A stretch of DNA of 26,729 bases from Lentisphaeria bacterium UBA1724 (GCA_002315885.1 DCIO01000081.1:1-26729); one strand, 5' to 3'; numbered from the stretch's first letter, positions 17,001 through 24,060 are shown. Made by a program: numbers and translations. Notes: a model not told the origin generated them from the letters alone.

Positions 17001-20000
17001 CCGAGGACTCCTCCGCAGAAACCAATGACAACGCGGTCAAATCCGTTGCCTCGTCAGCCTGCGAAAGCGCCTGGGCGAAATTGGCCACGCCGCTGGCCAG
17101 GCATTCCATCTGCGAAGCCGAATAGCGCGCAGTGTCGTATTCCAGCAGGAGTTCGTAGGCGTCGCCGTTGGGAAGGACGTTCAATGCCAGAGGCATCTTG
17201 ACGGTGTCCAGCTCCAAGGCAATGTATTCGGGGTGCAACGCGTTGCCTTCCGTCTGCAGGACGTCCCCCTGATAGACATACATCACCTCAGGGCGCACGC
17301 CGTATTTTTCTACCAGCGCGGTGTAGGGGAAACGCTCGTGCCGCAGAGTCTCCGTCACCTGCTTCTGCATAGCCAGGAGTTCCTGCAAGGCATTGCCCTT
17401 GCTGTGCAGACTGACCAATGGCAGAGTCTGCACAAACATTCCGAAGCTATTGACCAACTGGGAAAGGGAACGACCGCTGGACACGGTGGCAATCTGCACC
17501 TCCGAGACCCGTGCCACACGATGGCAGACCTGACAGATGGCGGTGGCTAGGAAGGCATTCTCCGTAATCTCCAATTTGCGGCAGCACTCGCGGATGGAAT
17601 TCCGCGGGAAGGAAATCCGCAGGCTGCCCGCATTGCCGACGGCATCCACTTTGTCCTTGCCAGGATAGGCAAAGGACTCCGTGGTCCCCAGCAGGGTCTG
17701 GAAGTAGTTCTCCGCCGTGGCATATTGCGGGGACTTCTGCCAATCCGCCATATAGAGCGCGTAGTCCAACGCACCGAGTTGTTCCACGGGCAACTGTTTG
17801 CCCTCGTAGGCGTCCAGCAACGACGCCAGGAGGATGCTCTCGGAAGCGCCATCGCAGACAATGTGGTGGACATCGCAGAAGAGATAGACTCCGTCCGGCG
17901 CATCGAAAATGGCGAAGCGCGCCAGGTCGTCCCCGCACAAATCGAAGGGCTTGACCAACGCCTGGAAGAATGCCGTCGTGGGCACTTCGTCCAGTATCGT
18001 CACCTCGATTTTCAGAGGCACATCATTGGGGGGCAGAAGCACGGGACCGCCCTCCTGCTGTTCAATGTGGCATTGGAAATAGGGATGCACTTCCAGCACC
18101 CGCTCCAAGGACTGGCGCAATTTCTCCGCCTCCACCTGTGCAAAACGGAATACCGCCGGGATGTTGTATTGGAGCCCCTGGCGGTTCTTCTCCCAATCCA
18201 GATAAACGCCCAACTGATTCGCAGTCAAGGGATAATACGGGCGCTTGCTCTGAACCGCAATACACTCGCCCTTCTTCTCTTCCACCTGCCAATCCCGTAT
18301 CCGCGGAGCACCCAAAATGTCCGCCGTAGATATGCTCAAGCCAGTCTTCTGCTTGATGACCGCGGACAAATGCATGGCACGCATGGAGGACAACCCCATG
18401 GAAATCAAGTTCGTGGTGACACCGAATTCCTCCGTGCCCAACTCGGACGCCACAATGCCAAAGAGCTCCTTCTCCAACTCCGTGGAGGGGGCCACCAACT
18501 CCTTGTCCCGCAATTCAGGCAACGGCAGTGCCTTGCGATTGACCTTCCCGTTGGGTGTCAACGGCAAAGCATCCAAATGCACCAGGAATTCCGGCACCAT
18601 GTATTCCGTCAGAGTCTGACCCATTTCCGCCAGCACCTGGGCTTCATCCACCGCCCCTTCGCTGGTGTAATAGCCCACCAAATGGGGAATGCCGTGGATG
18701 GATTTCACTTCCGCAATGCCGTTGACAATGCCGGCGCACTTCTCCAGGGTGCTCTCGATTTCACCCAACTCAATGCGGAAACCACGCAATTTCACCTGGG
18801 TGTCAATACGCCCGATGTAGAGCAAATTGCCGTCGTTGTTCCAGCAGGCCAAATCGCCCGTGCGGTACATCTTCTCCCCCGGCAGGAACGATGGCTCCAC
18901 ATACCGCTGACTCGTCAACTCCGGACGATTCCAATACCCGCGGGAAATCTGCGTGCCGATATGCACCAACTCGCCCGCGATTCCCCGAGGCAGGAGATGC
19001 CCAAAGCCGTCCACAATCGCGGAAATGGAGTTGGGAACGGGACGCCCGATGGGGATGTCATCCTCCTCTTTCTGCTGGTCCACTACGTAATAGGTGGAGC
19101 AGACGGTGAATTCGGTGGGACCATAGCCATTGAAAATCCGCACGGAGCACTTCCTGCAGGGCTTGAGTTTTTCGCCCCCCAGCATGATATAGCGCAAGGG
19201 CACGCTGTAGGAGTTCAACAAATCCATGCCCAACTGGGTGGTGAACGTCCCACCCACGATGTGATTTGCCTGGATGTATTCCACAATACCATTCAGGTCC
19301 ATGCGTAAAGCATCGCCGTAGATATGCAAAGTGGCGCCTGCTGTCAGCGGGGGATAAAGATCGCACACGGAGGCATCAAAACTGAAACTCGCGTGGCAAG
19401 CCACCGCATCGCCGGCTTTGATCTCCTCTGCCTGAACGAGCCAGGCACTAAAGGAACGCAGGGCTTTATGGGGCACCATGACGCCCTTGGGTTTGCCTGT
19501 GGAACCCGAGGTGTAGATCATGTAGGCCAGATTCTCGGGAGATACCACGGGAAGAGCCTCCGCCTTACGGGAGAAATCCACCTTGTCCAGGAATTCCTGG
19601 TCAACCACCACCCTCGCCTGGGAGTCCTCCACCATGTAGGCAATACGCTCCTCGGGATAGGCGGGATCCACGGGAATATACGCACCACCAGCTTTCCAAA
19701 TGCCCAATACCGCCACCAGGAACTCCTTGACACGGGGCATCTTCACCGCAATGAAGTCATTCGGCTTGACACCACGCGCCACCAGAACACTTGCCACGGC
19801 ATCCGCCCGGGCATCCAGCTCCGCGTATGTCAGTGTCCCCGACTCGTCCTGCAACGCAATGGCCTTCGGCGCAATTTCGACCTGTTTTCGGAAGCAATCC
19901 AGGAAAGTCTCGGTGGTATCGTAGTCCACTCGCTCGCCAGTCCCCAGCGCAATCAGCTCTTTCGCCTGCGCGGGACTGACGATGGCAAGCTCTTTCAGGA

Positions 20001-21225
20001 GCGCCTCGGGATGCGCCATCATATTCTGGGCCGTGGCGACAATCGCCTCCGCCAAAACCTGCAGGCGCTCTGCGGAATACATGCCAAGCCCCGCCTGGGT
20101 GGTGATTACGTAGTCGTCGCCAATGGCCTCCACATACAAAATCATCTCGCCCGCATAATCACGCTTCTCTGTACGCCACAAGCGCCCTTCCACGCCGTCC
20201 AGCACGATCTTCTCTTCAAAATTGCTGGCGCCCAAGAAATTGTAGGCCACACCAGGCGTCATGTTCAACTCCTGGCAGAAATGGCTGAAGGGGTAGCACC
20301 GATGCTCCTTGCCGCGGTCCAATTCCTCCCTCTGGCGACGGAGGAAATCCAGGCACTTCTCGTCCCCACGCAGTGTCAATGAAATCGGCATCTGCTGGAT
20401 GAACATGCCATAGATGGAACGGAGACACTCTTCTCCGCGACCATGGTAGGCACTGGCAAAAATGACCGTCTCTTCACGGGAGACACGGGACATCACAACC
20501 GCCAACGCCGCCTGGAAAAGGCTGTAGGGGCGAATGCCCTGCTCTGCACACCACCCATCGCACGCCACGCGCGGCATAACTGACCGCCCCTCAATCAATC
20601 GACCGAAAGTCCACTGCTCGGTGCTGCTCAAAGACGTGAAAGAGCAATTGGCAAAATGCTCCTTGCAATACTGCTTGGAGTGGCTGTATTGCTCGCTGGC
20701 AAAGGAGCCCTGCTCCACTTCGGCGGCTTCGTAGAGTGTGTATTCTGGTTCCGCCAGAGGCTTTCCTGCGTATGCCAAGGGCAAGTCCACGGGGAAAAAC
20801 TGCCGGCAGATGGAAGCGCCATCCATGATGGTGTGGTGGAAATCCAGCAGACAGCAGACCCGTTCCTCCGTCTCCACAATCTCGCAACGCATCAGCGGCT
20901 CCCCTGTCAACAAGGCAAATGGACGCGTAAAGCCGTTGTCGATGTAGCCCACCAACTCGGCCTCCGCACACTGCCTGCGCAGGATATCCAACACCATCTC
21001 GGGGTCGCTCCACTGACGCACCTCCCCCGACTCATCCATCACAAAGCGAGTGTGCAGCATTGGACGCGCCTGGAAAATGCGCTGGATGGCCGCAACTAGA
21101 CGTTCCACGTTAATCGCCTTCCCAAAAGAAATGGCGATAGGCAGATTGTACTGGGTGGTTTCCGGAAAACGCACGCATTCCAGAAAGACGCCCAACTGGG
21201 ATTGCAACAACGGATAAGTCTTCAT
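14086..21225 (-). CDS. Two-module NRPS, C-A-T-C-A-T with terminal thioester reductase
   Basis: This 2379-aa protein assembles a short peptide on carrier domains and releases it by NAD(P)H-dependent reduction, normally giving an aldehyde. Domains are: C1 (1-~430, HHTIMDG at 130-136); A1 (~450-900, YTSGSTGKPKGV at 571-582, PNGKVNRK at 891-898); T1 (~910-975, GLSSM with Ser947); C2 (~995-1410, HHIVCDG at 1120-1126); A2 (~1430-1890, YTSGSTGKPKGV at 1559-1570); T2 (~1900-1970, CGGTSL with Ser1937); reductase (~2010-2379, TGSTGFLG at 2021-2028, Thr2146, Y2176-x3-K2180). By alignment to GrsA the pocket residues are D-A-C-T-M-G-G-V-C-K for A1 and D-G-S-T-T-G-G-V-C-K for A2. A1 loosely resembles aromatic codes; A2 I cannot assign. 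The N-terminal C domain suggests an acyl or peptidyl starter. All core motifs look intact. Confidence 0.96.
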   Translation of the reverse strand: MKTYPLLQSQLGVFLECVRFPETTQYNLPIAISFGKAINVERLVAAIQRIFQARPMLHTRFVMDESGEVRQWSDPEMVLDILRRQCAEAELVGYIDNGFTRPFALLTGEPLMRCEIVETEERVCCLLDFHHTIMDGASICRQFFPVDLPLAYAGKPLAEPEYTLYEAAEVEQGSFASEQYSHSKQYCKEHFANCSFTSLSSTEQWTFGRLIEGRSVMPRVACDGWCAEQGIRPYSLFQAALAVVMSRVSREETVIFASAYHGRGEECLRSIYGMFIQQMPISLTLRGDEKCLDFLRRQREELDRGKEHRCYPFSHFCQELNMTPGVAYNFLGASNFEEKIVLDGVEGRLWRTEKRDYAGEMILYVEAIGDDYVITTQAGLGMYSAERLQVLAEAIVATAQNMMAHPEALLKELAIVSPAQAKELIALGTGERVDYDTTETFLDCFRKQVEIAPKAIALQDESGTLTYAELDARADAVASVLVARGVKPNDFIAVKMPRVKEFLVAVLGIWKAGGAYIPVDPAYPEERIAYMVEDSQARVVVDQEFLDKVDFSRKAEALPVVSPENLAYMIYTSGSTGKPKGVMVPHKALRSFSAWLVQAEEIKAGDAVACHASFSFDASVCDLYPPLTAGATLHIYGDALRMDLNGIVEYIQANHIVGGTFTTQLGMDLLNSYSVPLRYIMLGGEKLKPCRKCSVRIFNGYGPTEFTVCSTYYVVDQQKEEDDIPIGRPVPNSISAIVDGFGHLLPRGIAGELVHIGTQISRGYWNRPELTSQRYVEPSFLPGEKMYRTGDLACWNNDGNLLYIGRIDTQVKLRGFRIELGEIESTLEKCAGIVNGIAEVKSIHGIPHLVGYYTSEGAVDEAQVLAEMGQTLTEYMVPEFLVHLDALPLTPNGKVNRKALPLPELRDKELVAPSTELEKELFGIVASELGTEEFGVTTNLISMGLSSMRAMHLSAVIKQKTGLSISTADILGAPRIRDWQVEEKKGECIAVQSKRPYYPLTANQLGVYLDWEKNRQGLQYNIPAVFRFAQVEAEKLRQSLERVLEVHPYFQCHIEQQEGGPVLLPPNDVPLKIEVTILDEVPTTAFFQALVKPFDLCGDDLARFAIFDAPDGVYLFCDVHHIVCDGASESILLASLLDAYEGKQLPVEQLGALDYALYMADWQKSPQYATAENYFQTLLGTTESFAYPGKDKVDAVGNAGSLRISFPRNSIRECCRKLEITENAFLATAICQVCHRVARVSEVQIATVSSGRSLSQLVNSFGMFVQTLPLVSLHSKGNALQELLAMQKQVTETLRHERFPYTALVEKYGVRPEVMYVYQGDVLQTEGNALHPEYIALELDTVKMPLALNVLPNGDAYELLLEYDTARYSASQMECLASGVANFAQALSQADEATDLTALSLVSAEESSALLSLGRGPQLNYDLNETVVDLFRKQVSERPQSVAVVDSRSSITYGELDRWSDILANALVSRDVRPGHFVGIKLPRIKEFMVSVLGIWKAGAAYVPIDPEYPADRIAYMVEDSEAKAVIDEAFLASLDFSAQVSVQPICKATRDCLAYMIYTSGSTGKPKGVMVGHDNLRSYVGWMCHDLDLKPGEGIVEHLSLSFDGSLSDLYPSIASGATLHILDEGLRKDLAGIDKYLKDNKIIGATFPTQFGMAFLNTYDVSLRYVTLGGEKLLATKPGKTQVLNGYGPTEFTVCSSYHRVNPERDGENIPIGYPVANSISAIVDGAGQLLPRGMAGELALLGRQLTRGYWHRLETTAEHFVASPFLAGQKMYRTGDLTQWDENGELLYLGRIDQQVKLRGFRIELGEVETAIGQYPGVKAAAADVKTILGIQHLIGYYVADGTIDEVALKAQISQGLTEYMVPDAFVKLDVLPLTPNGKLNRKALPLPDESAFRSKYEAPKTATERLLCQIFGEILGMADFSVTDDFFLCGGTSLIAIRVIVELQKQGLEVVYGDLFAHKTPRALAAFLDGDASKATGEKSFRYGDYDYTAIDGVLQGTPSELTADFAVQPLGDVLLTGSTGFLGIHLLKALLENTEGKIGVLVRGKRGLSLEKRLKLQYIYYFEELFTEEQAQRIVYIEGDISQDDLADRLSGFHFDTLLNSAAMVKHYVSDDKMDKVNVHGVQNLIACCQRYGARLIHVSTYSIGGIIPVNSAVKLDERHFYIGQDSDNEYIRTKFLAERYILEAVAQKQLRGKIMRLGNLMGRASDGEFQMNLKDNAFVNSLRTYQAVGAYPLMELTTPLEMTPIDQCAQAIVKLATTPDDMVIFQPFNTYQLDMHAVLEAINAIHHSIRYVPTTEFHAAVEELRNDPARAELLQGILHYGRRNLQEWKVTEAVNAWTTTVLYRLGFSWRMPSEEYLHQFMDMLSQMRIFQKK

Positions 21226-21238
21226 GGTATTTTGGTTG

Positions 21239-21267
21239 ATTCTGTCCCTTTTCTACCTGCAAGTCAA
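21239..21267 (-). promoter_or_regulatory. Candidate promoter of the NRPS operon
   Basis: On the minus strand a -35-like TTGACT (21262-21267) and a -10-like CAGAAT (21239-21244) are separated by 17 bp. The -10 ends 13 bp before the NRPS ATG, so the leader would be only about 7 nt, which fits the absence of a Shine-Dalgarno before that ATG. The -10 match is weak (4/6). Confidence 0.3.
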
Positions 21268-21331
21268 AGAACACAAAAGGACAAGGAAAGTGAATATTGC
21301 ATTACGCTATGTTCTCGCAAGGGAGGAGTTT

Positions 21332-21416
21332 TGACCCCGGATGGGGTCAGTGAACACAGCCCCGGGCAAAGCCCGGGGTAGCTGTTTATTAGTTTTCCGG
21401 ACCCTGGAGGGGTCCG
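21332..21416. repeat. Cluster of three GC-rich palindromes (REP-like)
   Basis: Three hairpins follow one another in the gap between the PPTase and NRPS genes. TGACCCC-GGAT-GGGGTCA (21332-21349) has a 7-bp stem. CCCCGGGC-AAA-GCCCGGGG (21360-21378) has an 8-bp stem. CGGACCC-TGGAG-GGGTCCG (21398-21416) has a 7-bp stem. No T-run follows on the minus strand, so they do not look like intrinsic terminators. A near copy of the first palindrome recurs at 22618-22634. I see nothing gene-like in 21226-21458. Confidence 0.85.
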
Positions 21417-21458
21417 TGAAGCCATCAAATACCTACCCTCTTGGAATAGCGCGTTGCC

Positions 21459-22046
21459 TTAAGAATGCTTCCAAGTGGCTACCGCTGTAATGTAACCACT
21501 ATCGGGAATATCTTTGATTTGAAAATCCACTTTATCGGAATACTCCCCCAGAAGACCACGAATATCTTCGCCAATGCCACAACCACGCAATTTCAACAGA
21601 CTCTCCTTCATCGTCCAATACTTCGCAAAGAGTCGCTCGGGATGCCCCGAAACACGAACCTGATTGAGTTCAGCCGGGGACAACGCCATCTCCGCCACTT
21701 TCTCATCAAAGGAATACCCCTCCACATCAACCCCGATAGGCATATCCCCTACAGCACAGGCAATGGCGACAGGACAATGGCTGATGCTGAAATGTATCCC
21801 AGGATACTCCCGAAAATACGGCTTGCCCTGTTCACCGAATGCAAAGGCAGGAAGCTCCGCCAGACCGAATTCCTCCCGCACCATCTCCTGCATCAGCAAG
21901 TAAGACCTGGCGCAGAGATAGCGGTCTCGCAAAAAATGATAGGAGAGCGCTTTCTCCCGACGCCACACCGGCAGGACACCAAACATCTCTGGCAACCGCT
22001 CCTCGGCCTCGGCTAGATTCACTTGTTCTACACGCAACTCCATCAT
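21459..22046 (-). CDS. Sfp-type 4'-phosphopantetheinyl transferase
   Basis: This 195-aa enzyme transfers 4'-phosphopantetheine from CoA to a serine on carrier domains. Family motifs are clear: IHFSISH (84-90), the metal-binding GVDVE (D107, E109) and WTMKESLLKLRG (W144, K147-E148, K152). It lies directly upstream of the NRPS, whose two T domains (Ser947, Ser1937) are its likely substrates. Two ATG codons stand in tandem (22046 and 22043). The gene begins 27 bp after the stop of the XRE gene, and the pair looks co-transcribed. At 195 aa it is a little shorter than typical Sfp (~220-230 aa) but keeps all catalytic residues. Confidence 0.93.
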   Translation of the reverse strand: MMELRVEQVNLAEAEERLPEMFGVLPVWRREKALSYHFLRDRYLCARSYLLMQEMVREEFGLAELPAFAFGEQGKPYFREYPGIHFSISHCPVAIACAVGDMPIGVDVEGYSFDEKVAEMALSPAELNQVRVSGHPERLFAKYWTMKESLLKLRGCGIGEDIRGLLGEYSDKVDFQIKDIPDSGYITAVATWKHS

Positions 22047-22073
22047 GGCTTGGACAGCAAATCGAAGTCGTGG

Positions 22074-22364
22074 TCATTCTGATTTCCGAGAGGCTTTCTG
22101 GCGGACCTTGCCACGCAATTTCGCCATTTGAATGGGACTGACTTCCGGCATGGGCAAAAAAGCATCCAAACTGGATACCACATCTAGCGCAGTCAAAACA
22201 CGAACCAAATTCGATAGCGTACTACCCTTCCCTTCTTCCATACGACACAAAGACGCCAACCCAATCCCCGCACGCTCAGATACCTCCTTCTGAGAAAGAT
22301 TTTGGTTGAGACGATAACGCCGTATGCGACTGCCTAAGTCAATTAATGTTCGTTCCGTATTCAT
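22074..22364 (-). CDS. XRE-family (HipB-like) DNA-binding regulator
   Basis: This 96-aa protein carries an XRE-type helix-turn-helix (LGSRIRRYRLNQNLSQKEVSERAGI, recognition helix near GLASLCRMEEG). The tail (LRGKVRQKASRKSE) is the kind seen in HipB-like regulators that pair with HipA kinases, but no hipA is present here; the next gene is the PPTase. I chose the ATG at 22364 because GGTGG lies 8 nt upstream. In-frame ATG 22370 and GTG 22376 are alternatives. It probably regulates its own AT-rich promoter region, which holds a long perfect inverted repeat, and perhaps the PPTase and NRPS genes. The regulatory target is inference. Confidence 0.88.
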   Translation of the reverse strand: MNTERTLIDLGSRIRRYRLNQNLSQKEVSERAGIGLASLCRMEEGKGSTLSNLVRVLTALDVVSSLDAFLPMPEVSPIQMAKLRGKVRQKASRKSE

Positions 22365-22390
22365 AAACATGCCCACCAGCTTCTTTCAAT

Positions 22391-22418
22391 AAAATAGCAC
22401 GATACAAAATAAAAGCAA
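22391..22418 (-). promoter_or_regulatory. Candidate promoter of the XRE-PPTase operon
   Basis: On the minus strand a -35-like TTGCTT (22413-22418) and a -10-like TATTTT (22391-22396) are 16 bp apart, about 27 bp upstream of the chosen XRE start. One arm of the 21-bp inverted repeat begins right next to the -35, as would suit an operator. Confidence 0.4.
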
Positions 22419-22419
22419 A

Positions 22420-22486
22420 ACAACAACTCAAAAATGATTAACAAGCATGAAAAAACGCATCAAAATAATCATTTTTGAGTTGTTGT
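22420..22486. repeat. Perfect 21-bp inverted repeat upstream of the XRE gene
   Basis: Arms 22420-22440 and 22466-22486 are exact reverse complements over 21 bp, separated by a 25-bp AT-rich spacer. The core of one arm reads CAACAACTCAAAAATGATTA. Neither arm is in a gene. It may be an operator for the XRE regulator, a large hairpin, or a MITE-like remnant. There is no long T-run directly after either arm to suggest a terminator. Confidence 0.93.
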
Positions 22487-22617
22487 GAGTTTTTGATTTT
22501 CTCTGCATAAAATGGGCTGTGTCGAATTTGGAAGATGTCATAACGCCAGTCAGAGAAATCTGCACAATAAAAAACATAATGAAAACGCTCCGTTCCCCGC
22601 TAGGATGGTAGGATGTC

Positions 22618-22634
22618 GACCCCGGATGGGATCA
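22618..22634. repeat. Second copy of REP-like palindrome
   Basis: GACCCCGGATGGGATCA matches 16 of 17 bases of 21333-21349 in the same orientation. The single change spoils one stem pair. The two copies bracket the PPTase and XRE genes. Nothing gene-like is visible in 22487-22640. Confidence 0.75.
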
Positions 22635-22642
22635 GTTAATCT

Positions 22643-22750
22643 GGAGAAATTTGCCAAAATTGGCAATAATCTCCAATATACACATTGGAAATGCATAGGA
22701 AAAAGATTAGATTATTGGAGATTTTAATCCAGAATGGCAAAAATCTCCAA
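22643..22750. promoter_or_regulatory. Array of dyad motifs before the AAA_14/DUF4143 gene
   Basis: Several related sites lie within 130 bp of the start codon. A nested dyad GGAGA-aat-TTGCCAA-aa-TTGGCAA-taa-TCTCC spans 22643-22674. TGGCAATAATCTCCAA (22661-22676) recurs as TGGCAAAAATCTCCAA (22735-22750), 15/16 identical. AATCTCCAATA (22668-22678) is the exact inverse of 22713-22723, and TTGGAGATTTT (22715-22725) is the exact inverse of 22740-22750. This looks like a multi-site operator or a conserved RNA leader of the downstream gene. Confidence 0.7.
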
Positions 22751-22770
22751 CAAAAAAACGGAGCAGATAA

Positions 22771-24015
22771 ATGAAAGAGATTCAACGTCCTAATTATCTT
22801 CAGCAATTATTGGACAAACGTGAGAATGGCCTCATTAAGGTTATTACGGGCATTCGCCGCTGCGGGAAATCCTATCTTCTGGATCCGATTTTCAAGAACG
22901 CGTTATTGGACAGCGGTGTCGCCCCTGACCATATCATCAAGATTGAACTTGACCGAGAAAGCGCTGTCCGCTTCCATCACGATTCTCACGCCTTAAATCA
23001 GTATATTCACTCACTGATTCATGGCAATGAAATGTATTATCTTATTTTGGATGAAATACAATTGGTCGAAGGTTTTGAATGGCTGCTGAACGGGCTTCTA
23101 TACGAAAAGAACCTAGATATATATGTCACGGGAAGTAATTCCAGATTTCTCTCCTCCGATATCATTACAGAGTTTCGCGGGAGGGGAGACCAGGTCAGGA
23201 TTCATCCGTTGTCCTTCAGTGAATACTATTCTGCCTCCCTCGGCGACAAGAATGAGAGCCTGAATGAGTATCTGACGTATGGGGGCCTGCCTCCTGTGAT
23301 GGCACAAAAGGGGGATGCTGGCAAATCCCGCTATCTGGCTGACTTGTTTACCCAAACCTACATGAAAGACATCGTAGCAAGAAACAGGATTCAACGAACG
23401 GATATTCTGGACGCTCTTGTATATATGCTTGCGTCAGCTGTCGGTTCCTTAACCAATCCGCAAAAACTTTTTGACACATTCAAAAGCAAAGGCGAGAAAG
23501 AACTGTCTCTGGGGACTCTCAATTCTTACCTGTCGCATCTTGAAAATGCGTTTGTTGTCGAAAAGGCAATGAAATATGATGTCAAGGGGAAAAAATACAT
23601 CGGGACGCCTTTCAAGTTCTACTTCGAGGACCTTGGGCTGCGTAATGCAAGACTAAATTTCCGCCAACAGGAAGAGAATCACTTGATGGAAAATGTCATA
23701 TATAACGAACTGGTAATACGGGGATACAATGTCGACGTCGGGATAGTGACACTTCGTGAAGAGCAAAAGCGCATTCAGACAGAAGTGGATTTTGTCTGCA
23801 ATGCAGGGAATCAGCGGTACTACGTCCAGTCTGCACTTGATTTGTCAGGCGATGAGAAAACGGAGCAGGAGATGCGCCCCTTGAGGCATATTCCTGATAG
23901 TTTCAAAAAGGTCATCGTTGTGAGGAATCAGATAAAGCCCTGGCGCACAAATGACGGCTTCCTGGTAATCGGTCTGATTGATTTCCTGCTTGAGCAAAAC
24001 AGCCTGAACCTCTGA
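22771..24015 (+). CDS. AAA_14 / DUF4143 family ATPase
   Basis: This 414-aa protein has the standard two-part layout of the family: an N-terminal P-loop ATPase with Walker A TGIRRCGKS (26-34), Walker B LILDEIQ (D94/E95) and a sensor-like VTGSNSRFL (~119-127), then a DUF4143 region (~200-400) with SLGTLNSYLSHLENAFVVEK. The C-terminal EVDFV followed by YYVQSAL resembles a PD-(D/E)XK fold without the catalytic lysine, which I believe is usual for this family. The start has GGAG with a 7-nt spacer. It is the only convincing plus-strand gene here and appears AT-richer than its neighbours, consistent with separate acquisition. Its cellular role is not established. It ends 45 bp from the convergent glycosidase gene, with no clear terminator between. 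Confidence 0.9.
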   Translation: MKEIQRPNYLQQLLDKRENGLIKVITGIRRCGKSYLLDPIFKNALLDSGVAPDHIIKIELDRESAVRFHHDSHALNQYIHSLIHGNEMYYLILDEIQLVEGFEWLLNGLLYEKNLDIYVTGSNSRFLSSDIITEFRGRGDQVRIHPLSFSEYYSASLGDKNESLNEYLTYGGLPPVMAQKGDAGKSRYLADLFTQTYMKDIVARNRIQRTDILDALVYMLASAVGSLTNPQKLFDTFKSKGEKELSLGTLNSYLSHLENAFVVEKAMKYDVKGKKYIGTPFKFYFEDLGLRNARLNFRQQEENHLMENVIYNELVIRGYNVDVGIVTLREEQKRIQTEVDFVCNAGNQRYYVQSALDLSGDEKTEQEMRPLRHIPDSFKKVIVVRNQIKPWRTNDGFLVIGLIDFLLEQNSLNL

Positions 24016-24060
24016 AGACAGTGTGCGCGACGCTCACAAACTCTTTGAGAGCTGATACCA

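Noticed and set aside
17725..19308. A 527-codon open frame on the plus strand, with another of 393 codons at 14851-16032
   Set aside because: Both lie wholly opposite the NRPS gene, whose domain motifs are intact. Their translations are rich in His, Gln and Arg with no recognisable domain, as expected for antisense frames in GC-rich DNA.
21360..21378. GC-rich hairpin considered as a terminator after the PPTase gene
   Set aside because: No T-run follows the stem on either strand, and it is one of three adjacent palindromes of which one recurs elsewhere, so a REP-like element fits better.
22074..22376. Toxin-antitoxin (HipBA) locus
   Set aside because: Only the HipB-like regulator is present; no HipA-like kinase frame exists on either side.
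24016..24060. Bidirectional terminator between the convergent genes
   Set aside because: Only a 5-bp stem (CTCTT/GAGAG-like) can be drawn, with no T-run; too weak to report.
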